Assembly: GCF_004342625.1 (NCBI RefSeq)
Contig: NZ_SMAH01000010.1
Location: 1-64,000, forward strand
Reading direction: 5' to 3'
Source of the DNA: Tepidimonas ignava
GTDB taxonomy: Bacteria; Pseudomonadota; Gammaproteobacteria; Burkholderiales; Burkholderiaceae_C
Length of the DNA: 64,000 nucleotides
Shown here: positions 60,510 through 64,000 of the stretch, piece after piece
How positions within the stretch are numbered: position 1 is the stretch's first letter
Layout: each line of letters opens with the position of its first letter
Program-made: the position numbers and the translations under genes
Notes under the pieces: generated by a model
What the model saw: the letters and a program-made list of their open reading frames with translations, nothing else
What the model was told of the DNA's origin: nothing
Database searches by the model: none

Positions 60510-60932
60510 ATGGTCGCGCGTTCGCTTCCTCCAGCGTCCGATCCCACCGATCCTGACAGCGCCTGGCATCCGCTGTGCGCCAGCGACGCGCTGCGCGACA
60601 GCGGCGACGCGGTGCCGTTCGATGTGCGCTGGCGTGGCCAGACCTGCCGCGCGTTCGCTGTCCGCTACCAAGGGCGGGTGTACGCCTACCTCAACCGCTG
60701 CAGCCACGTCGGGCTGGAGCTGGACTGGTTGCCCAACCGGGTGTTCGACGCCACCGGCACCCTGCTGGTGTGCGCGGCGCACGGCGCGCTGTTCGATCCG
60801 GCCAGCGGCCGCTGCGTCGGTGGGCCTGGCCGCGGGCCGTTGGTGCCGGTGGCGGTGCGCGAAGACGCGGGTGTGGTCTTTTGGCGGTCACAATACGACC
60901 TGCAACCGGTGATTTGGGATACCCCCGCATGA
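60510..60932 (+). CDS. Rieske 2Fe-2S protein
   Basis: A 140-residue soluble Rieske protein: cluster ligands C-x-H in NRCSHVGLELDW and C-x2-H in LLVCAAHGALFDPASGRC, the nitrite-reductase NirD/ferredoxin-like layout. No membrane helix. Partner unknown; such single-domain proteins in Burkholderiales often precede an S49 peptidase gene, as here. Start M at 60510 (MVARSLPP); 60498 is also possible. The stop overlaps the next start as ATGA. Confidence 0.9.
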   Translation: MVARSLPPASDPTDPDSAWHPLCASDALRDSGDAVPFDVRWRGQTCRAFAVRYQGRVYAYLNRCSHVGLELDWLPNRVFDATGTLLVCAAHGALFDPASGRCVGGPGRGPLVPVAVREDAGVVFWRSQYDLQPVIWDTPA

Positions 60933-61939
60933 CGTCCCCCGACCCAACGAACACCACGCCCCCACACGAAGGCGCAGCCGCCACCGTGCCGCCGTCGTCC
61001 CAACCCGCCCCAGGTTGGGAGCGCGCGCTGCTGGAAAAAGTCCTGCTGGCCCAGTTGGCCGAGCAACGCGCCGCGCGCCGCTGGCGCAACGTCTGGCGCA
61101 GCGTGTGGCTGGCGCTGGTGCTGCTGGCGGGCTGGCTGGTGTACAGCGACACCGTGCTGCCCACCAAACCCAAAAGCACGCCGCACACGGCGCTGGTGGA
61201 AATCCGTGGCCCCATCGGGCCCGAGGATGAGGCCAACGCTTCGGCCCTGGTTGGCGCGCTGCGCGCGGCGTTCGAAGACCCCGGCGCGCAGGCCGTGGTG
61301 TTGCTGATCGATTCGCCGGGCGGCAGCCCGGTGCAGGCCGGCATCGTCAACGATGAAATCTGGCGCCTCAAGAACAAACACGACAAGCCCGTGTACGCCG
61401 TGGTGGAAGAGACCTGCGCCTCGGCGGCGTACTACATCGCCGCGGCGGCCGACCGCATTTACGTGGACAAAGCCAGCCTGGTGGGCAGCATCGGGGTGTT
61501 GATGGACGGCTTTGGCTTCACCGGGTTGATGGACAAGCTCGGCGTCGAGCGCCGCTTGCTGACGGCGGGCGAGAACAAGGGCTTTCTCGACCCCTTCAGC
61601 CCGCAGACCCCGGCGCACCGGGCCCACGCGCAGCGCATGCTGGACGACATCCACCGTCAGTTCATCGAGGTGGTGCGCAAAGGGCGTGGCGATCGCCTCA
61701 AGGAAACGCCTGAGACCTTCAGTGGCCTGGTGTGGACGGGCGAGCGCGCCGTCGAGCTCGGGTTGGCGGACGACTTCGGCAACGTGGACTACGTGGCGCG
61801 CGAGGTGGTGCAGGCCGAAGACATCATCGACTACACCCAGCGCGAGAGCGTGGCGGAGCGGCTGGCGCGGCGCTTTGGCGCCGGCGCCGCCGAGAGCCTG
61901 TTGCACCTGGCGCGTGGCGCCTGGCCGGCATGGCGATGA
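60929..61939 (+). CDS. S49-family signal-peptide peptidase (SppA-like)
   Basis: A 336-residue membrane-anchored serine peptidase: one helix (VWLALVLLAGWLVYSDTVL, about 54-72), then the S49 domain with IDSPGGSPVQAGIV, nucleophile Ser in ETCASAAYYIAAAADRIY, VGSIGVLM, and the general-base Lys region GENKGFLDPFSP. Short, single-domain SppA type. Cleaves leftover signal peptides in the family. Coupled to the Rieske gene upstream and to the monooxygenase gene downstream by 4-bp overlaps. Confidence 0.94.
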   Translation: MTSPDPTNTTPPHEGAAATVPPSSQPAPGWERALLEKVLLAQLAEQRAARRWRNVWRSVWLALVLLAGWLVYSDTVLPTKPKSTPHTALVEIRGPIGPEDEANASALVGALRAAFEDPGAQAVVLLIDSPGGSPVQAGIVNDEIWRLKNKHDKPVYAVVEETCASAAYYIAAAADRIYVDKASLVGSIGVLMDGFGFTGLMDKLGVERRLLTAGENKGFLDPFSPQTPAHRAHAQRMLDDIHRQFIEVVRKGRGDRLKETPETFSGLVWTGERAVELGLADDFGNVDYVAREVVQAEDIIDYTQRESVAERLARRFGAGAAESLLHLARGAWPAWR

Positions 61940-63180
61940 CCGCCGGGAGGGCCGCCCAGGAGCGGCTGTTGATCGTGGGCGGCGGCATGGCCGGCCTGGG
62001 CGCGGCGCTGGCGTGTGTGCAGGCGCGGCCCGATGTGCCCATCACCCTGCTGGAGCAAGCGCCGGAGTTTTCCGAGGTGGGGGCGGGCATCCAGCTTGGC
62101 CCCAACGCCGTGCGCGTGCTGCGCGATTGGGGGCTGGAGCCCGCGCTGGCCGCGGTGGCGGCGTTTCCCGCCACGCTGCAGGTGCGCCGCGCCGCCGACG
62201 GCGCCGGGCTGGCGACCCTGCCGTTGGGCGAGCAGGCCCGTCGGGCCTACGGGGCGCCTTACGTCACCATCCATCGCGCCGATTTGCACACCCTGCTGCT
62301 GCAGGCCTTGCGGCCGCACGGGCAGGTCGCGCTGTACACGGGGCAGCGCGTGCAGACGCTGCACAGCGACGCCCACGGCGTGCTGGCCACCGGCAGCGAC
62401 GAACAAACCTGGTCGGCCCAGGCTGCGCTGCTGGCCGACGGCGTCTGGAGCGTGTTGCGCCAGCAGGTCGTGGGCGACGGCCCTCCGCGCTTCAGCGGGC
62501 ATTTGGCCTACCGTGGGCTGCTGCCCATGGACGAGGCGCCGCCCAGCGTGGCGCGCGACGCTGTGGTGGCCTGGCTGGGCCCGCGGCTGCATGGGGTGCA
62601 CTACCCCGTGCGCGCGGGACGCTGGCTCAACGTCGTCCTTGTGGTCGAAGGCCCGCTGCCCGACGGCGACGTGACCGGCTGGGACCACGCCGCGCAGCGC
62701 CGCGCGCTGCAGCAGGCGCTGGGGCCGGTGCACCCGGCGTTGGCCGCGCTGGTCGAGGCCGTGCCGCAATGGCGTCTGTGGCCGCTGTTTGGCCGCGCGC
62801 CCATGCGCGGCGCGCACGAGCACGCCCAAGGTCGGGTGGGGTTGCTGGGCGACGCCGCGCACCCCATGCGCCCGTACCTGGCCCAAGGTGCGGCGATGGC
62901 GCTGGAGGATGCTTGGACGCTGGCGCAGCTGTTGCCCCCAGCCCGGCAGCCGATCGATTGGCCGGCCGTGCTGGCCGCATGGGCGCGTGTGCGCTGGCCG
63001 CGCAACGCGCGCGTGCAGGCCCGCTCACGCGCCAACGGGGTGATTTTCCACGCCACGGGGGCGCTGCGGTTGGGGCGCGACGCGGCGCTGGCGCTGCTTG
63101 GGCCACGGCTGTTGGACCAGCCGTGGCTGTACGGTGGCCCGCCCCGGCCGACGGCGTGGCGCCGCCAGGAGGGGCGCTGA
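61936..63180 (+). CDS. FAD-dependent monooxygenase, salicylate-hydroxylase-like
   Basis: A 414-residue group A flavoprotein: FAD-binding LLIVGGGMAGLGAALAC, EVGAGIQLGPNAVRVLRDWG, IHRADLHTLLLQAL and the second FAD motif GRVGLLGDAAHPMRPYLAQGAAMALEDA. It belongs with 3-hydroxybenzoate 6- or salicylate-hydroxylase-like enzymes; the substrate is not readable. The start at 61936 is chosen for its ATGA overlap with sppA (61930 is an alternative). A Bug-type binding protein follows after two bases. Confidence 0.9.
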   Translation: MTAGRAAQERLLIVGGGMAGLGAALACVQARPDVPITLLEQAPEFSEVGAGIQLGPNAVRVLRDWGLEPALAAVAAFPATLQVRRAADGAGLATLPLGEQARRAYGAPYVTIHRADLHTLLLQALRPHGQVALYTGQRVQTLHSDAHGVLATGSDEQTWSAQAALLADGVWSVLRQQVVGDGPPRFSGHLAYRGLLPMDEAPPSVARDAVVAWLGPRLHGVHYPVRAGRWLNVVLVVEGPLPDGDVTGWDHAAQRRALQQALGPVHPALAALVEAVPQWRLWPLFGRAPMRGAHEHAQGRVGLLGDAAHPMRPYLAQGAAMALEDAWTLAQLLPPARQPIDWPAVLAAWARVRWPRNARVQARSRANGVIFHATGALRLGRDAALALLGPRLLDQPWLYGGPPRPTAWRRQEGR

Positions 63181-63182
63181 CC

Positions 63183-64000
63183 ATGGGTGGCCCATGTCGC
63201 GCAGGTCTGACCCGCCGGCACAGCTTGCGCCTGGGGTTGGGGCTGGCGGCCGCGATCGCCGCACCGGCCTGGGCCGGCCCACGCGCGTCCGCTTGGCCGC
63301 AGCGGCCCTTGCGGCTGGTGGTGGGGTTCCCGGGCGGATCGTCGGCCGACGAAATCGCGCGCACGCTGGCCGAGCCCTTGGGCGTGGTGCTGGGGCAGCC
63401 GGTGCTGGTGGACAACCGCCAAGGCCACAGCGGTCTGCTTGCGGCCCAGCTGGTGGCGCACAGCGACGACGACCACACGCTGGGCTTGCTGCTCAACCTG
63501 CACCTGACGGTGGCGCCGTGGTTGCATGCCGACGCCGGCTACGACCCCGCGCGTGACGTCCAGCCGGTGGCGCTGGCGGCCAGCACCCCGTTGCTGTTGT
63601 GCCTCAACCCCGACCTGCATGTGCGCGGGGCACCGGCGTTGCAGGCGGCGCGCCAGGCTGGGGCGGCGTGGCGCTACGGCAGCCCGGGCGTGGGCTCGCC
63701 GTTTCACCTGGCCATGGAGCTGCTCAAGGCGAGCGCCGGCTGGCAGACCGAGGGGGTGGCCTACCCCGGCAATGCCCAGGTGGTCAACGCGCTGCTGGCG
63801 GGCGAGGTGCACCTGGCCATGCTGCCGCCGGCGCTGGTGCGGCCGCTGTGGCGTCTGGGCAAATTGCCGGTGCTGGGCGGCACCGGCCCCGGTGTGGCGG
63901 CGTTGCTGCCCGGCGTGCCGGTGCTGGAGTCCTTGGGCGTGCGGGGTTTCCAGTACGATCACTGGTACGCACTCGCGGCGCCGCGGGGGTGGCCGGCGGC
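63183..64000 (+). CDS. Bug-family (TctC-type) solute-binding protein, cut by window end
   Basis: The frame from 63183 runs open to the window edge (272 codons seen; relatives are ~320-330). The signal region LTRRHSLRLGLGLAAAIAAPAWA is Tat-like (RR before a hydrophobic core). The mature part shows Bug features: WPQRPLRLVVGFPGGSSADEIART, VDNRQGHSGLLAAQLVA and GVAYPGNAQVVNALLAGEVHLAM. Such proteins bind carboxylates or aromatic acids in the periplasm for tripartite transporters or for sensing. It directly follows the monooxygenase gene, perhaps sharing a substrate. Confidence 0.9.
   Translation, partial: MGGPCRAGLTRRHSLRLGLGLAAAIAAPAWAGPRASAWPQRPLRLVVGFPGGSSADEIARTLAEPLGVVLGQPVLVDNRQGHSGLLAAQLVAHSDDDHTLGLLLNLHLTVAPWLHADAGYDPARDVQPVALAASTPLLLCLNPDLHVRGAPALQAARQAGAAWRYGSPGVGSPFHLAMELLKASAGWQTEGVAYPGNAQVVNALLAGEVHLAMLPPALVRPLWRLGKLPVLGGTGPGVAALLPGVPVLESLGVRGFQYDHWYALAAPRGWPA

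Overview
This GC-rich window (short AT-rich patches only near the left end) looks like chromosome of a betaproteobacterium of the order Burkholderiales, probably Comamonadaceae or a close relative. The reasons are family-level: a DUF3460 gene beside scpA, a TIGR04438-type Trp-rich mini-protein, a DUF6806-type protein, a methionine synthase without its homocysteine domain, gatCAB divergent from mreBCD-mrdA, and a complete cbb3 oxidase cluster beside fnr and hemN. I cannot name the genus. All product names come from reading the sequence; no database search was run.

Layout. Positions 1-5.2 kb are the end of an integrated element: a TraL/MinD-like ATPase and a TraK-like protein, three ~101-bp tandem repeats upstream of them, IS30 and IS481 transposase remnants, two AT-rich orphan genes, and a tyrosine integrase next to tRNA-Leu(TAA). 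From 5.4 to 16.6 kb lie housekeeping genes: class I fumarase, a YqhA-type membrane protein, acetyl-CoA synthetase, a small cytochrome c, ilvD, lgt overlapping a malonyl-CoA-synthetase-like gene, and a universal stress protein. From 16.7 to 27.9 kb is a microaerobic respiration block: ccoI-ccoS-ccoN-ccoO-ccoQ-ccoP-ccoG, a FixH-position small protein, a CQGCG-tailed membrane protein, then divergent fnr and hemN and a TauE/UreH-like protein. Three perfect TTGAC-N4-GTCAA boxes, and a degenerate fourth, mark FNR/Anr control, so the regulator, its targets and the haem enzyme needed under low oxygen are encoded together.

From 27.9 to 35.6 kb the minus strand carries DUF3460-scpA-nadB-eamA (coupled by overlaps), a SulP transporter and metG. 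From 35.7 to 40.8 kb the plus strand carries apbC, galE and metH. At 40.8-44.9 kb a long PilB/GspE-type ATPase follows comM. At 45.0-46.8 kb glnK-amtB sits behind a near-consensus sigma-54 promoter, followed by a TSUP permease. From 47.7 to 52.2 kb is the rod-shape cluster mreB-mreC-mreD-mrdA; from 52.3 to 56.2 kb gatC-gatA-gatB, with a DUF4160/DUF2442 pair between gatA and gatB. From 56.2 to 60.5 kb a minus-strand run encodes maf, an RsmI-like methyltransferase, a 5'-nucleotidase, crcB, pyrE and a DUF4124 protein. From 60.5 kb to the end an overlapping plus-strand chain encodes a Rieske protein, an S49 peptidase, an FAD monooxygenase and a Bug-family binding protein cut by the window edge.

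I see no clearly novel multi-gene system. The most worthwhile targets are the candidate transfer origin upstream of the TraK-like gene, the shared geometry of the FNR boxes, the long PilB-like ATPase with four helical repeats, and the small gene pair inside the gat operon.
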